Of a stretch of DNA of 64,000 bases, positions 1-8,393 are shown piece after piece. The position numbers and the translations under genes are program-made. Source of the stretch: an uncultured Aquimarina sp. Its GTDB lineage: Bacteria > Bacteroidota > Bacteroidia > Flavobacteriales > Flavobacteriaceae. The stretch lies in NCBI GenBank assembly GCA_947501475.1, contig CANMWA010000005.1:281864-345863 (forward strand). Direction: 5' to 3'. Below the pieces are notes generated by a model that had not been told where the DNA came from, searched no databases, and saw only the letters and a program-made list of their open reading frames with translations. How positions within the stretch are numbered: position 1 is the first letter of the stretch; the number at the start of each line of letters is the position of its first letter.

Positions 1-75
1 AATAGAAATATACTTTTCTTCATAATTAAAAAATTAAATACGTATTGTTATTACTGTAGGGTAGGAATTCGGAGG

Positions 76-83
76 CAAATATA
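76..83 (-). promoter_or_regulatory. -7 promoter element reading leftward
   Basis: The minus strand reads TATATTTG, an exact match to the Bacteroidota -7 consensus TAnnTTTG. A TTG lies 14 bases upstream (98-100), shorter than the usual -33 spacing. It would transcribe a gene that begins beyond the left edge of the window. No coding region between it and the edge can be supported. Confidence 0.5.
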
Positions 84-167
84 AGTAAATCTAGTTTCAA
101 AAAATGAGATTGTTGATAAATTTGGAGGTATGTTGTTTGAGTCAGGAGTTGGGGGTAGGCCTGGAAT

Positions 168-941
168 CTATAAAATCCCGGCTCCAAGTAGCACAGAAAA
201 AACAATCAATAACACACCGACCACAATCTGGATTGTATTGATCGTGATTTTCTTTAAAAATTTATTACCAAAATACGCACCGATAAATGCCATTAGTGTA
301 GCTGTAATAAGCAAAGGGTAGTTGAGTTTGTCTCCTAATTGCCAGATATCTTTTGCATATACTGAAATCCTGGATACATCGATACAACATGCAATAACTA
401 CTCCGGTAGCTATAAATGCTTCTTTGCTTAATTTGGCTCTAATTAAGAATGCTGTTCGTAATGCCCCTTGGTGACCTGATAAGCCGCCAAAAAAACCACT
501 TAAGGCTCCGCCTAATGGTAAGAATTTGGTATCGATCTCTAATCGTTTCAGTTTTGGAATGAGGTCAAAAAGAGAAAAGAAAATTAGCAATAGTGCAATA
601 CATATTTTTACTACAGTAATTTCATATAATTTGCCAGCTATTTGATACGAATATAAAGGATAGATATCTGTTAGTTTCCCCAGGATATAAGCACCTAAAA
701 AAGCAAACAAAATTGCAGGTAACCCAAAACGCAAGACTGTTTTTATATTTGCCTTTTTACCTATAAGGGTTAGCTTAAATAAATTATTGAGTAGATGAAC
801 AATTGCAGTAAGTGCAATAGCAATATCTATAGGAAAAAATAATGCAAACACAGGCATAAGTAGAGTGCCCAAGCCAAAACCAGAGAAAAATGTTAATCCA
901 GACCCTAATAAAGCGACAATACCTACAAAAATATACTCCAT
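168..941 (-). CDS. TSUP-family (TauE/SafE) membrane transporter
   Basis: A 257-residue integral membrane protein of the sulfite exporter TauE/SafE (TSUP) family. About eight hydrophobic helices are visible, with the family's repeated half-structure: a glycine-rich first helix (GSGLTFFSGFGLGTLLMP) and a second half containing GGLSGHQGALR, the usual GG-LSG-xGG signature region. The length is typical. Members move sulfite, sulfoacetate or other small anions, but the substrate cannot be read from the sequence. It starts at an ATG and is transcribed leftward after the nucleoid protein gene, from which it is separated by a 41-base perfect palindrome. No partner metabolic gene lies beside it to suggest a substrate. 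Confidence 0.88.
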   Translation of the reverse strand: MEYIFVGIVALLGSGLTFFSGFGLGTLLMPVFALFFPIDIAIALTAIVHLLNNLFKLTLIGKKANIKTVLRFGLPAILFAFLGAYILGKLTDIYPLYSYQIAGKLYEITVVKICIALLLIFFSLFDLIPKLKRLEIDTKFLPLGGALSGFFGGLSGHQGALRTAFLIRAKLSKEAFIATGVVIACCIDVSRISVYAKDIWQLGDKLNYPLLITATLMAFIGAYFGNKFLKKITINTIQIVVGVLLIVFSVLLGAGIL

Positions 942-960
942 ACAAAATAGAGGTTATTTT

Positions 961-1001
961 AATCAAACCTCACAGGTCTTCAAGACCTGTGAGGTTTGAT
1001 T
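961..1001. repeat. Perfect 20-bp palindrome between two co-directional genes
   Basis: Bases 961-980 are the exact reverse complement of 982-1001, with a single C at the centre, giving a hairpin with core CCTCACAGGTCTT. It sits just downstream of the nucleoid protein stop, so it could act as a terminator, although a T-run is weak on the minus strand. The length, perfection and GC-rich core resemble interspersed palindromic (REP-like) elements found after genes in flavobacterial genomes. That family link is from memory, not from a search. Confidence 0.8.
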
Positions 1002-1006
1002 ATTAT

Positions 1007-2065
1007 TTATGTTTTTTGTTCTTTGTTAAAGTATACCAAGTAGTAATACATCTGCTTTTCTTCATCCCAACCTTTTTCTACAAATTTTTCTGCAGACTCT
1101 GGATTAATAAAATCCATTTTTATCTGAACGTTAGTATCCAGATTGATTACGTTTTTCATTTTTTTGCGAGCTGCAGTTACTGCATTATTGGCTATAGAAA
1201 ACGAGGTTAGATCTTCTATTTGATATTTTGGAGCTTTTTCTACCTTGTAATTCTTAAATTCAGGGATTAGGTCTGGATTGTCGATTACATCGTTTAAAAA
1301 AGCAGTTTCTTCGAACTCGTCATTTTTTGCAAAGTGGTTTACAGCACGGTTCATAAACATCACTTCTTCTTTTTTGTCTTCTGCGGGTAAGACTACATCT
1401 TTTGCGAAATCCTGGCAGAATTTCATGTATTTTTTAGTGTAAAAATTCTCATCAGCAAATGCTTCGACACCTAAGAAATTTTCTAACCAGTATTTTGCAT
1501 CATATCGATTAGAATCTACAGATAAAATTTTATAACCTTCTTCTTTTTTGTGATTAAAAATAAGACATCCTTTATCAAGTTTGTTTAGATTAACTCCTTG
1601 CTGAATCAACAACTCAACATTAGCTTCTTTTTCTTCAAACTGTAAGAAATCATGCTTCAATTCAGATTTAAAAATACCTAATGCAGCTACTTTTTCATTG
1701 TCGATTGTTAAATTCTCAAGATAGGTTACATACACTTCTCCACTTTTGATATGCGGATGATTAGATTGCTCATATAATAAAGAAGCTATACGTTTTGATT
1801 TGTCATGTACCGAAGAGGGGTTGTCAAAAATTTCGGCTACGATTTTGTATAAAGGATTAAATTCAACATCAACTTCATTAGTAAATTGAAAATAGTTCTC
1901 TTCTTTCTCTCGAAAAGGTTTAAAGAAATACTCTTTTAAGATGGCTGTTAATTCATCATTTACAGGATAGGGTGTTTCTGATAAGAATATGCTTTCGCCT
2001 TTATTTTTGTTTCCAATTTTGTGAACCGATAACGATTCAATTTGGGTACTATATAGGTTGATCAT
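1007..2065 (-). CDS. Nucleoid-associated protein, NdpA/YejK (37-kDa) family
   Basis: A 352-residue soluble protein matching the bacterial 37-kDa nucleoid-associated protein family (NdpA/YejK). Recognisable features are an N-terminal segment on the pattern IESLSVHKIGNKNKGESIFLS, a central block with YVTYLENLTIDNEKVAALGIFK, and a C-terminal half with the DNVIDNPDLIPEF-like and INLDTNVQIKMDF regions. Family members bind DNA and are linked to chromosome organisation. Their exact role in Bacteroidota is not known. There is no signal peptide or membrane segment. It starts at an ATG. The palindrome at 961-1001 follows the stop and separates it from the TSUP gene. Confidence 0.8.
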   Translation of the reverse strand: MINLYSTQIESLSVHKIGNKNKGESIFLSETPYPVNDELTAILKEYFFKPFREKEENYFQFTNEVDVEFNPLYKIVAEIFDNPSSVHDKSKRIASLLYEQSNHPHIKSGEVYVTYLENLTIDNEKVAALGIFKSELKHDFLQFEEKEANVELLIQQGVNLNKLDKGCLIFNHKKEEGYKILSVDSNRYDAKYWLENFLGVEAFADENFYTKKYMKFCQDFAKDVVLPAEDKKEEVMFMNRAVNHFAKNDEFEETAFLNDVIDNPDLIPEFKNYKVEKAPKYQIEDLTSFSIANNAVTAARKKMKNVINLDTNVQIKMDFINPESAEKFVEKGWDEEKQMYYYLVYFNKEQKT

Positions 2066-2067
2066 GA

Positions 2068-2100
2068 CATTTGTGTCATCCCAGCCTGCGCTAGGATCTT
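2068..2100. repeat. Possible degenerate interspersed palindrome
   Basis: The stretch around TGTCATCCCAGCCTGCGCT followed by AGGATC has an imperfect palindrome (CCAGCCTGCGCTAGG) and looks like a decayed copy of the TGTCAT...GGATC interspersed elements common in flavobacterial genomes. It lies directly upstream of the NdpA-like gene. The assignment rests on pattern memory only. Confidence 0.35.
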
Positions 2101-2171
2101 TTTTAATTAATAATTAAATTTTTTAAAGTAGCCTTTACACTTTGAAACTTAGATTCTATGAAGCTTAAAAA

Positions 2172-2687
2172 TTAATTCCAGTTTTCGTCAAACCCCAGTT
2201 CATCATATTCATCAAGATCCATGAATTGATCATCATCTCCGTCATTAAAATTTTCAGATTCATCTGCTTTAAATTCTTTATCAGGAGCTTGATCTGGTAT
2301 TTGCCCATGCACAAACATTACATTGGGGTACTCCATTCCGTTTTCGTATTCTGCAATTTCTGCCAATTCTACCAAAAATGTCCACATACTTAAAAAATCA
2401 TAGATGTAGATCAATTTTGGAGATGCTTCATGAACGATATCAATTAATGTGGTTTCGTTCATTAATCGTACAGGTTGATTACCATCACTCATATCAAAAA
2501 GTGATATTTCTTCACCTTGATTCCATTGGTCATCACTTATATAAAAAGATGCCATTTCTGTCCCATCAAAACCAAAAGATTGAGTAATTACATTATGAAA
2601 TTGTTCTAGTGTTGCACCTTGTTCAATTTCAATGTCTCTAAACACGTCTTCTTCTGTATCGAGTATAATTCTGAAACGATAAATCAT
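2172..2687 (-). CDS. PRiA4_ORF3-like (IS1096 TnpR-like) conserved protein
   Basis: A 171-residue protein of the plasmid pRiA4b ORF-3-like family. The N-terminal 110 residues carry the family pattern: a short beta strand (YRFRIILDT), 'FRDIEIEQGATLEQFHNVI', the aromatic FGFDGTEMASFYIS block, and a later strand with KLIYIYDFLSMWTFLVEL. The C-terminal 45 residues are very acidic and probably disordered. Function is unknown. Despite the family name, nothing nearby suggests a plasmid or transposon; this is a common chromosomal gene in flavobacteria. It starts at an ATG 20 bases after a good -7 element (2708-2715), so it has its own promoter. Confidence 0.75.
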   Translation of the reverse strand: MIYRFRIILDTEEDVFRDIEIEQGATLEQFHNVITQSFGFDGTEMASFYISDDQWNQGEEISLFDMSDGNQPVRLMNETTLIDIVHEASPKLIYIYDFLSMWTFLVELAEIAEYENGMEYPNVMFVHGQIPDQAPDKEFKADESENFNDGDDDQFMDLDEYDELGFDENWN

Positions 2688-2707
2688 TCTTAACTAATTT
2701 GGAAAAG

Positions 2708-2715
2708 CAAAGATA
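2708..2715 (-). promoter_or_regulatory. -7 promoter element for the PRiA4-like gene
   Basis: The minus strand reads TATCTTTG, an exact TAnnTTTG match 20 bases upstream of the ATG at 2687. No clear -33 TTG is seen at the expected distance. Confidence 0.6.
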
Positions 2716-2729
2716 CTATAAATGCATTG

Positions 2730-3746
2730 TTATTTACTAAAACGATGTAATGAAAAAGTCATTGCACCAAGTAAGAAAAAAGCTGTAATTTGATGGAGTA
2801 TACCTAATGTTATAGGAACTCTATAGAGTAGTGTAAAAATCCCTAATACAAACTGAATACAGACTATAATTAATAGCACATGTAGTGAGTTGGTCTGAGT
2901 ATTGTTCTTTTCTATTTGCTTACTTCGATACCAAACAAAAACAATAAGCCCAACAACGATATAGGCTAAGTATCTATGTATAAATTGTACTCCGCTTTTT
3001 CCTTCTATAAAGTTTTTTATGACTGGAGTTTGCTCTATATATACAGATTCATGTATGAGCTGTCCATCATTCATAAATGGCCAATGGTTATGTAATAAAC
3101 CAGCATCAAGACCAGCAACAAAAGCGCCATAGATTATTTGCAGTAGTAGCACGCTCAAAGTCAGTCGAATTAAATTTCTGAATTTTACATTGATTACTTT
3201 TTTTGTTGGATAGATTAGATCCAGAGCAACCCAGAATGTGTATGCAAAAGTTATAAATGCAGCGGTAAGATGCATGGCAAGCCTGTAATGGCTTACATCG
3301 GGTCTGTCAATCAACCCACTTTTGACCATGAACCACCCTAAAAACCCTTGAAAACCGCCTAATAACATTAATATAATGGATTTTCTTATGGTAGGTTTTG
3401 TAAGCTGTTTTCTTATTAGGAAATATAAAAAAGGGATTATAAATACTACACCTATAAACCTACCTATGACACGGTGTAGCCATTCCCAGAAATATATGTC
3501 CTTAAAATCTTCTAAGGTAAATTGATTATTTATCTTTTGATATTCTGGATATTGTTTATATAGCTCAAATGCATCATTCCATTCTGTTTCATTCATAGGG
3601 GGAATGGTACCCGAAATTAATTTGTAATTAGAAATAGATAGACCAGAGTGTGTAAGTCGGGTAATACCACCTATTACCACCATAATAAAAATTAATAAAC
3701 ACCCTGTGAGTAGCCAGTATATTACTTTTTTATTGTCTTTTTTCAT
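2730..3746 (-). CDS. ctaA: Heme A synthase, CtaA/COX15 family
   Basis: A 338-residue membrane protein of the COX15/CtaA family, which oxidises the C8 methyl group of heme O to make heme A for cytochrome oxidase. About eight transmembrane helices are visible. The four conserved heme-ligand histidines are present in their usual settings: EWLHRVIGR, AMHLTAAF, QFIHRYLAY and GILHQITAFF. The N-terminal GGITRLTHSGLSI motif is diagnostic. It is the last gene of an apparent leftward run (threonylcarbamoyl-AMP synthase, CCA-adding enzyme, ctaA), 16 bases after the CCA-enzyme stop. The heme O synthase partner is not in this window. Confidence 0.93.
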   Translation of the reverse strand: MKKDNKKVIYWLLTGCLLIFIMVVIGGITRLTHSGLSISNYKLISGTIPPMNETEWNDAFELYKQYPEYQKINNQFTLEDFKDIYFWEWLHRVIGRFIGVVFIIPFLYFLIRKQLTKPTIRKSIILMLLGGFQGFLGWFMVKSGLIDRPDVSHYRLAMHLTAAFITFAYTFWVALDLIYPTKKVINVKFRNLIRLTLSVLLLQIIYGAFVAGLDAGLLHNHWPFMNDGQLIHESVYIEQTPVIKNFIEGKSGVQFIHRYLAYIVVGLIVFVWYRSKQIEKNNTQTNSLHVLLIIVCIQFVLGIFTLLYRVPITLGILHQITAFFLLGAMTFSLHRFSK

Positions 3747-3762
3747 CTACTTTGAAACTTTG

Positions 3763-5205
3763 CTACTTTGTATCTTTGTTACTTTCAATAATCAATCCTA
3801 ATTCTTTGCCTTTTTGAAGCATAAATTTATGAGCCGCATCATGTTCATTCGGTATTACACCTTCTAGAATAGCTTCTTTTATAGCTTCTTTAATAATGCC
3901 TATTTCACGAGAGGGCTTTATCTTAAATGCTTTCATGATCTCTTCACCAGTAATTGGTGGTTGAAAATTACGGACATGGTCTCGTTCTTCAACTTCAATC
4001 ATTTTTTGTCGTACAATTTTAAAATTATTATGGTATTTTTTAAATTTTTTAGGATTTTTGGTGGTGATATCAGCCTCGCATAGTGTCATTAGTTCTTCGA
4101 TATAATCGCCAGCATCAAATACCAATCTACGCACAGCAGAATCTGTAACATCTGTTGCAATTACTATAGGTCTAGAACTCATTAATACCATTTTTTGTAC
4201 AAATTTCATTTTCTCATTCAATGGCATTTTAAGGCGTTTAAATAGTTTGAATACCATTTTTGAACCTACAAATTCATGCCCGTGGAAAGTCCAACCAGCC
4301 TTTTTACTGAATTTTTTGGTAGGAGCCTTGCCTATGTCATGTAATAATGCTGCCCAGCGTAGCCAAAGATCATCAGTGTTTTCTGAGATATTATCAACTA
4401 CTTCTAATGTATGGTAGAAATTATCTTTATGGCGTTGTCCTTCAATTTCATCAATGCCTTTTAGCGCAATTAATTCTGGCAAGATATAGTCTAAAAGTTC
4501 AGTTTTTTCTAGTAATTTAAAACCAACAGAAGGTGTATTGCTACTCATGATTTTGTGCAACTCATCTACAATCCTTTCTTTGGTAATGATTTTTATTCGG
4601 TCCTTGTTCTTGGTTATTGCTTTAAGAGATTTTTCTTCTATCTTAAAGTTTAGTTGTGTAGCAAAACGAATGGCACGCATCATTCGCAATGGATCATCAG
4701 AGTATGTTATATCTGGATCTAATGGTGTACGAATGATTTTCGATTTCAAATCATCGATACCTTCAAATGGGTCAAGCAAGTCTCCAAAGTTTTTGCTGGC
4801 AAGATTTATTGCAAGCGCATTGATGGTGAAATCACGTCTATTTTGGTCATCTTGTAAAGAACCATTTTCTACAGTAGGATTACGGCTATTTTCGGAGTAA
4901 GATTCTTTACGGGCACCAACAAATTCTACCTCGATATCATCTGTTCTTAGCATTGCTGTACCGTATGTTTTGAATACTTGAACTTTTGGATTATTTGGCA
5001 ATAGTTTTGAGACTTCTTTGGCTAGTTCTATCCCACTGCCAATAGCAACAATATCAATATCTTTTGCGGTTCCTCTTTGCAATATATGATCTCTAACAAA
5101 TCCTCCAATAACATAACAATCTAGTGTAAGACTAGCTGCAGCTTGTGTAATTGTATTGAATATGGGGTGTTGTAAAGCCTCTTTATAATTCTTAGTTTCC
5201 GACAT
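3763..5205 (-). CDS. CCA tRNA nucleotidyltransferase with HD domain
   Basis: A 480-residue class II poly(A) polymerase/CCA-adding enzyme. The N-terminal nucleotidyltransferase head has the [11 protein letters not shown] motif and the two catalytic aspartates in [10 protein letters not shown]. The [12 protein letters not shown] and [16 protein letters not shown] blocks follow, both hallmarks of tRNA CCA-adding enzymes. A C-terminal HD domain is marked by LLHDIGK and [10 protein letters not shown], as in the HD-containing enzymes that also repair CCA ends. It adds or restores the 3' CCA of tRNA in the cytoplasm. It starts 8 bases after the upstream threonylcarbamoyl-AMP synthase stop, so the two tRNA-maturation genes are probably co-transcribed. 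Confidence 0.93.
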   Translation of the reverse strand: MSETKNYKEALQHPIFNTITQAAASLTLDCYVIGGFVRDHILQRGTAKDIDIVAIGSGIELAKEVSKLLPNNPKVQVFKTYGTAMLRTDDIEVEFVGARKESYSENSRNPTVENGSLQDDQNRRDFTINALAINLASKNFGDLLDPFEGIDDLKSKIIRTPLDPDITYSDDPLRMMRAIRFATQLNFKIEEKSLKAITKNKDRIKIITKERIVDELHKIMSSNTPSVGFKLLEKTELLDYILPELIALKGIDEIEGQRHKDNFYHTLEVVDNISENTDDLWLRWAALLHDIGKAPTKKFSKKAGWTFHGHEFVGSKMVFKLFKRLKMPLNEKMKFVQKMVLMSSRPIVIATDVTDSAVRRLVFDAGDYIEELMTLCEADITTKNPKKFKKYHNNFKIVRQKMIEVEERDHVRNFQPPITGEEIMKAFKIKPSREIGIIKEAIKEAILEGVIPNEHDAAHKFMLQKGKELGLIIESNKDTK

Positions 5206-5213
5206 GAATCAAT

Positions 5214-5783
5214 TTACTTCCTAATAATTTTTACAGTACTATCACCCCCGATTTTGATAATTGAAGATGGTTTAGCACCTTTATTTTGTAGTGGCAAATT
5301 TACAACATAGTCTACGCCTTCCAAAATAGCTGAATCTATTTCTTTAAAGTTTTTTGGAGTGGGAGCTCCACTTATATTTGCCGAAGTTGATATAATAGGG
5401 CGTTTTAGTTTTCGGATTAATTTACCACAAAAAGGATCTCGCACTACGCGAATACCTAATGTGTTATCATCTGCAATAATATTCTCTGCTACTCTTAAGG
5501 GTCGATCATAAATTATAGTAGTAGCTTTTGTAGCGTATTTTAGGATGTCATAGGCCACCTCTGGTACTTCTTCTACATACTGTTGCAACATCTTAAAATC
5601 ACTTACCAAACAGATCATAGATTTGCTTTCTTGACGTTTTTTCAATGCAAACACTTTGTCTATAGCCGCGGCATTGGTTGCATCACAACCAATACCCCAT
5701 ACAGTATCTGTCGGGTATAATATTAGCCCTCCTTTTTTAAGAATAGGAACAGCTTTTTCGATTTCTATATATAGATCTGACAT
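5214..5783 (-). CDS. L-threonylcarbamoyladenylate synthase, Sua5/YciO/TsaC family
   Basis: A 189-residue enzyme making threonylcarbamoyl-AMP, the activated precursor of the t6A modification at position 37 of ANN-decoding tRNAs. The motif KKGGLILYPTDTVWGIGCDA near the N-terminus, PIISTSANISGAPTP near the middle and the SSIIKIG tail are typical of the TsaC/YrdC fold. The C-terminal Sua5 extension is absent, so it is the short form. The frame is open for 37 codons upstream to 5894, but the conserved domain starts at the ATG at 5783 (MSDLYIEIEK), which I prefer. First gene of the sua5-cca-ctaA run. Confidence 0.88.
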   Translation of the reverse strand: MSDLYIEIEKAVPILKKGGLILYPTDTVWGIGCDATNAAAIDKVFALKKRQESKSMICLVSDFKMLQQYVEEVPEVAYDILKYATKATTIIYDRPLRVAENIIADDNTLGIRVVRDPFCGKLIRKLKRPIISTSANISGAPTPKNFKEIDSAILEGVDYVVNLPLQNKGAKPSSIIKIGGDSTVKIIRK

Positions 5784-6001
5784 AGTTGAATATAAATTTA
5801 ATAGAAAGGCCAAAGTTATTAGAAATAATATGAAATCCTTAAAAACAGTTCTTTTTGTTTTGTGGAATTGAAAGCACTTTAAATGAATTATCATATCTGA
5901 AGATGTTGTTGATAAAATTTACGTGCTGAAATTTTATCATAAATAAGTCCTGAATCTTTATAAAGTAGAAGATACAGAACTTCATCTTTTTTTAGAAACT
6001 A

Positions 6002-6009
6002 TACTTTTG
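6002..6009 (+). promoter_or_regulatory. -7 promoter element for the 6069 lipoprotein
   Basis: TACTTTTG matches TAnnTTTG exactly, 59 bases upstream of the lipoprotein ATG. No -33 TTG is obvious. Confidence 0.45.
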
Positions 6010-6068
6010 AACAAACCACTTATCTGGGAGGTGGATAATTTCCAGTTATTCTAAATTTATAATATAAA

Positions 6069-7031
6069 ATGAAAAATTATTTTGCTTTAGCCCTATTTAG
6101 CTTGCTCTTATTTGGTTGTTCAACTGATCAAATAGAAGAGGGAGTTATAGAAACCAATACAAGTACTTCAGAATTTAATAAAGAAATATTTTCTTTTAAG
6201 AATGAACAAGAATTTGTCGATCGTTATGAAGAATTTTCAAAATTAAGCATAGAAGAATTAGAGATGAATTCTTTTTTCTCATTTGATAGGAATATAGATG
6301 CCTCACCTGCAATTCAAGGAATTTTAAATGATGATAATGAATTTAAAGTAGCAGGTAAAACTATTTGGTTTGATCAAGGGAATTTCTACGAAATCGATGA
6401 TGACTCTGAAATTGAGACCCAAAAGAAGAGCAAGAAAGGTCTTAAAGTAGTTGGTTCTGTATCTACTTCTAATGAAGATGTAAATACCAATAGCAAATAT
6501 GTTATTATGAATGTAGGTAATGCTCCTCATCCTAGACATACTGTGGCACCATATCAACGTCAATTCAGAAAACAACGCTATGTAGAAGATTGTGGTAATG
6601 GTAAAATTCAAGGACCTTCACGTAGAGAATTTAAGTATGTTAATGAACTTTATTCAGAATATGTAAATTATAGTAATTTTCATGCTTACACCCTTTATTT
6701 GAGAGTTAAATTAGAGTATAATATTCGAGGTAGATCTTGGAGGCTTTCTGGAGAAGGGAGAGAAATTTCAATTGATTTTTATGATCAATCAACTTTAAGA
6801 CATAATGACGGTACGATTCTTACGGATTACAGTCAGAACCCACCTACTTTTAGACATACATTCTCTTCAGATTGTGCCTCACATCAATATGTACGCCTTA
6901 GATATTATTATACATATCACCAATTATCACCAAGGTTATATCATTGGAAAGCTGGAGCTTTTGGAACAATAACCCAAAAAATGGTTGGAGATGTAGAAAG
7001 TAATCGTTGGACAAGCTCTGTGAGCTTCTAA
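6069..7031 (+). CDS. Uncharacterised outer-membrane-type lipoprotein
   Basis: A 320-residue protein I do not recognise as a named family. Residues 1-17 are a lipoprotein signal peptide ending in the lipobox LLFGC, so Cys17 should be lipidated. The next residues (STDQIEEG) lack a strong export signal but leave surface exposure possible. Residues ~38-125 form an acidic helical segment followed by a small module (IQGILNDDNEFKVAGKTIWF). Residues ~150-320 are basic, rich in Tyr and Arg, and contain two cysteines (DCGNG and SDCASH) that could pair. The N-terminal layout resembles the lipoprotein at 18167-19855. It is a single-gene unit with its own promoter and a strong terminator shared with the convergent GT4 gene. 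Confidence 0.8.
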   Translation: MKNYFALALFSLLLFGCSTDQIEEGVIETNTSTSEFNKEIFSFKNEQEFVDRYEEFSKLSIEELEMNSFFSFDRNIDASPAIQGILNDDNEFKVAGKTIWFDQGNFYEIDDDSEIETQKKSKKGLKVVGSVSTSNEDVNTNSKYVIMNVGNAPHPRHTVAPYQRQFRKQRYVEDCGNGKIQGPSRREFKYVNELYSEYVNYSNFHAYTLYLRVKLEYNIRGRSWRLSGEGREISIDFYDQSTLRHNDGTILTDYSQNPPTFRHTFSSDCASHQYVRLRYYYTYHQLSPRLYHWKAGAFGTITQKMVGDVESNRWTSSVSF

Positions 7032-7070
7032 ACAAGCCCAGTTAACGTAAATTCGATATAAAGTTGGTAT

Positions 7071-7107
7071 AAAAAGCGAACTCTAGTAATCTAGAGTTCG
7101 CTTTTTT
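7071..7107. terminator. Bidirectional terminator between convergent genes
   Basis: A 16-bp perfect stem (7071-7086 with 7091-7106), loop TAAT, with A-run and T-run on the two flanks. It ends both the plus-strand lipoprotein and the minus-strand glycosyltransferase. Confidence 0.9.
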
Positions 7108-7134
7108 ATTGCACGAACCGAATTTATGTATTTT

Positions 7135-8274
7135 TTAGACAAGGGATTTGAATACTTCTCTCATCTTATTCCCCCATATGTCCCAATTAAGTTCGGTATC
7201 ATATTTATCTCGTGATGATATAGCTAATTTTTTTAGTTGGTCGGTATCTTCAAAAAGTGATTCTATTTTTTGAGCATAGTCTTTGGGTTTTGCTTCTATT
7301 GGTAACGTGTACCCATTGATATCTTCTTCTATAATAGAAGGTACTCCTCCTGTATTGGTTGTGATAATAGGCATTCCAAAAGCATTAGCTTCACAAAATA
7401 CGATAGGAGTACAGTCTGCTCTAGTGGGGACAAATAAGATATGACTTGTTGATAATAGTTTATTAAAAGCAATCCTATCTTCTTCTTTGTTTTTATTTAA
7501 AAAAGGAATTACGGTCATTTTTGGATGTTTTTTGGGTGGAGTACAGCCACAAACGGTAAGATGAAAATTATCATGTTTTTTAGAGAGAAGTTCAATAGTC
7601 TCTAATACAATATCTCCTCCTTTTCTTACCCAATCAACACCCAAAAAAAGAATATTGATCTTATCTTCATAATTCTTTATGATTTCATTTTTTGGTGGAG
7701 CTGTATCTATATTAGCGCCAAACTTTATAACCACTGGATTTTTTGCGTTATAATACGATTTGGCATAATCTGCTGCCCAAGAAGATGAAAAAACCTGCAC
7801 TGCAGAATTATCGATTGATTTTTGTTCTATTGAATTAGCCTCGTCTATCGATTTTTGTGAGATCCCTGAAAAAGATCCATAATACCCTTTAATTTGGTTA
7901 AAAGAGGTGTCTCCTAAATGACAAATAGGAATATCTGTTTTTAGATGTGCAATTTCTATACAACCTACGGGAGCAAAGATGATATCTATGTCTTTTCTTT
8001 TTAGTTTTTTGGTAATTATTTTTGCGTAATACTTACTTCTTAGGTTACAATGTGCTCGATTGTATTTCTTTTTATAAAGCATTTTATGTTGCAAATTTCG
8101 TAATTTCAGAAAAAAACTTAATAAAAAATGTAATTTAAAAGGAGCAATGACTTCAACATTTGAAAATTCATTTTCTAATGCAGTGAGCATTCTGTAATGA
8201 GTACCAGACCAGGCTTTTCTATCTCTTGGATTATTTGATGAGACATATGCAACAGTTATATTTTCTTTTTCCAT
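7135..8274 (-). CDS. GT4-type glycosyltransferase (glycogen-synthase fold)
   Basis: A 379-residue GT-B glycosyltransferase. The C-terminal donor-binding half shows the GT4 pattern: INILFLGVDWVRKGGDIVLE with the lysine of the nucleotide-diphosphate site, then CTPIVFCEANAFGMPIITTN followed by TGGVPSII, the family's E-x7-E region. The N-terminal half begins with ITVAYVSSNNPRDRKAWSGT, typical of the acceptor domain. Donor and acceptor sugars cannot be read from the sequence. It is the most distal gene of the leftward glycan locus, so it probably extends an LPS core or another surface glycan. No membrane segments. A 118-base spacer separates it from the next gene upstream. Confidence 0.88.
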   Translation of the reverse strand: MEKENITVAYVSSNNPRDRKAWSGTHYRMLTALENEFSNVEVIAPFKLHFLLSFFLKLRNLQHKMLYKKKYNRAHCNLRSKYYAKIITKKLKRKDIDIIFAPVGCIEIAHLKTDIPICHLGDTSFNQIKGYYGSFSGISQKSIDEANSIEQKSIDNSAVQVFSSSWAADYAKSYYNAKNPVVIKFGANIDTAPPKNEIIKNYEDKINILFLGVDWVRKGGDIVLETIELLSKKHDNFHLTVCGCTPPKKHPKMTVIPFLNKNKEEDRIAFNKLLSTSHILFVPTRADCTPIVFCEANAFGMPIITTNTGGVPSIIEEDINGYTLPIEAKPKDYAQKIESLFEDTDQLKKLAISSRDKYDTELNWDIWGNKMREVFKSLV

Positions 8275-8393
8275 AAATATGACTAATACAATTTTATTAT
8301 TAAATCGTTAAACGAAAGGCAACTATAACTATGCACTGATTTCTTCTGCATAGATATGAATATGGGTTTTATTTCTTACGAATATAAACTTTT

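Noticed and set aside
890..1210. 106-codon plus-strand frame
   Set aside because: It runs antisense across two real genes and a palindrome, and its residue composition is that of a shadow frame.
2172..2687. Plasmid- or transposon-derived gene (pRiA4b ORF-3 / IS1096 TnpR-like)
   Set aside because: No transposase, terminal repeats or change of composition nearby; the family is common on flavobacterial chromosomes.
5784..5894. Hydrophobic N-terminal extension of the threonylcarbamoyl-AMP synthase
   Set aside because: The open frame upstream encodes a hydrophobic run, but the family begins at the MSDLYIEIEK methionine and the enzyme is cytosolic.
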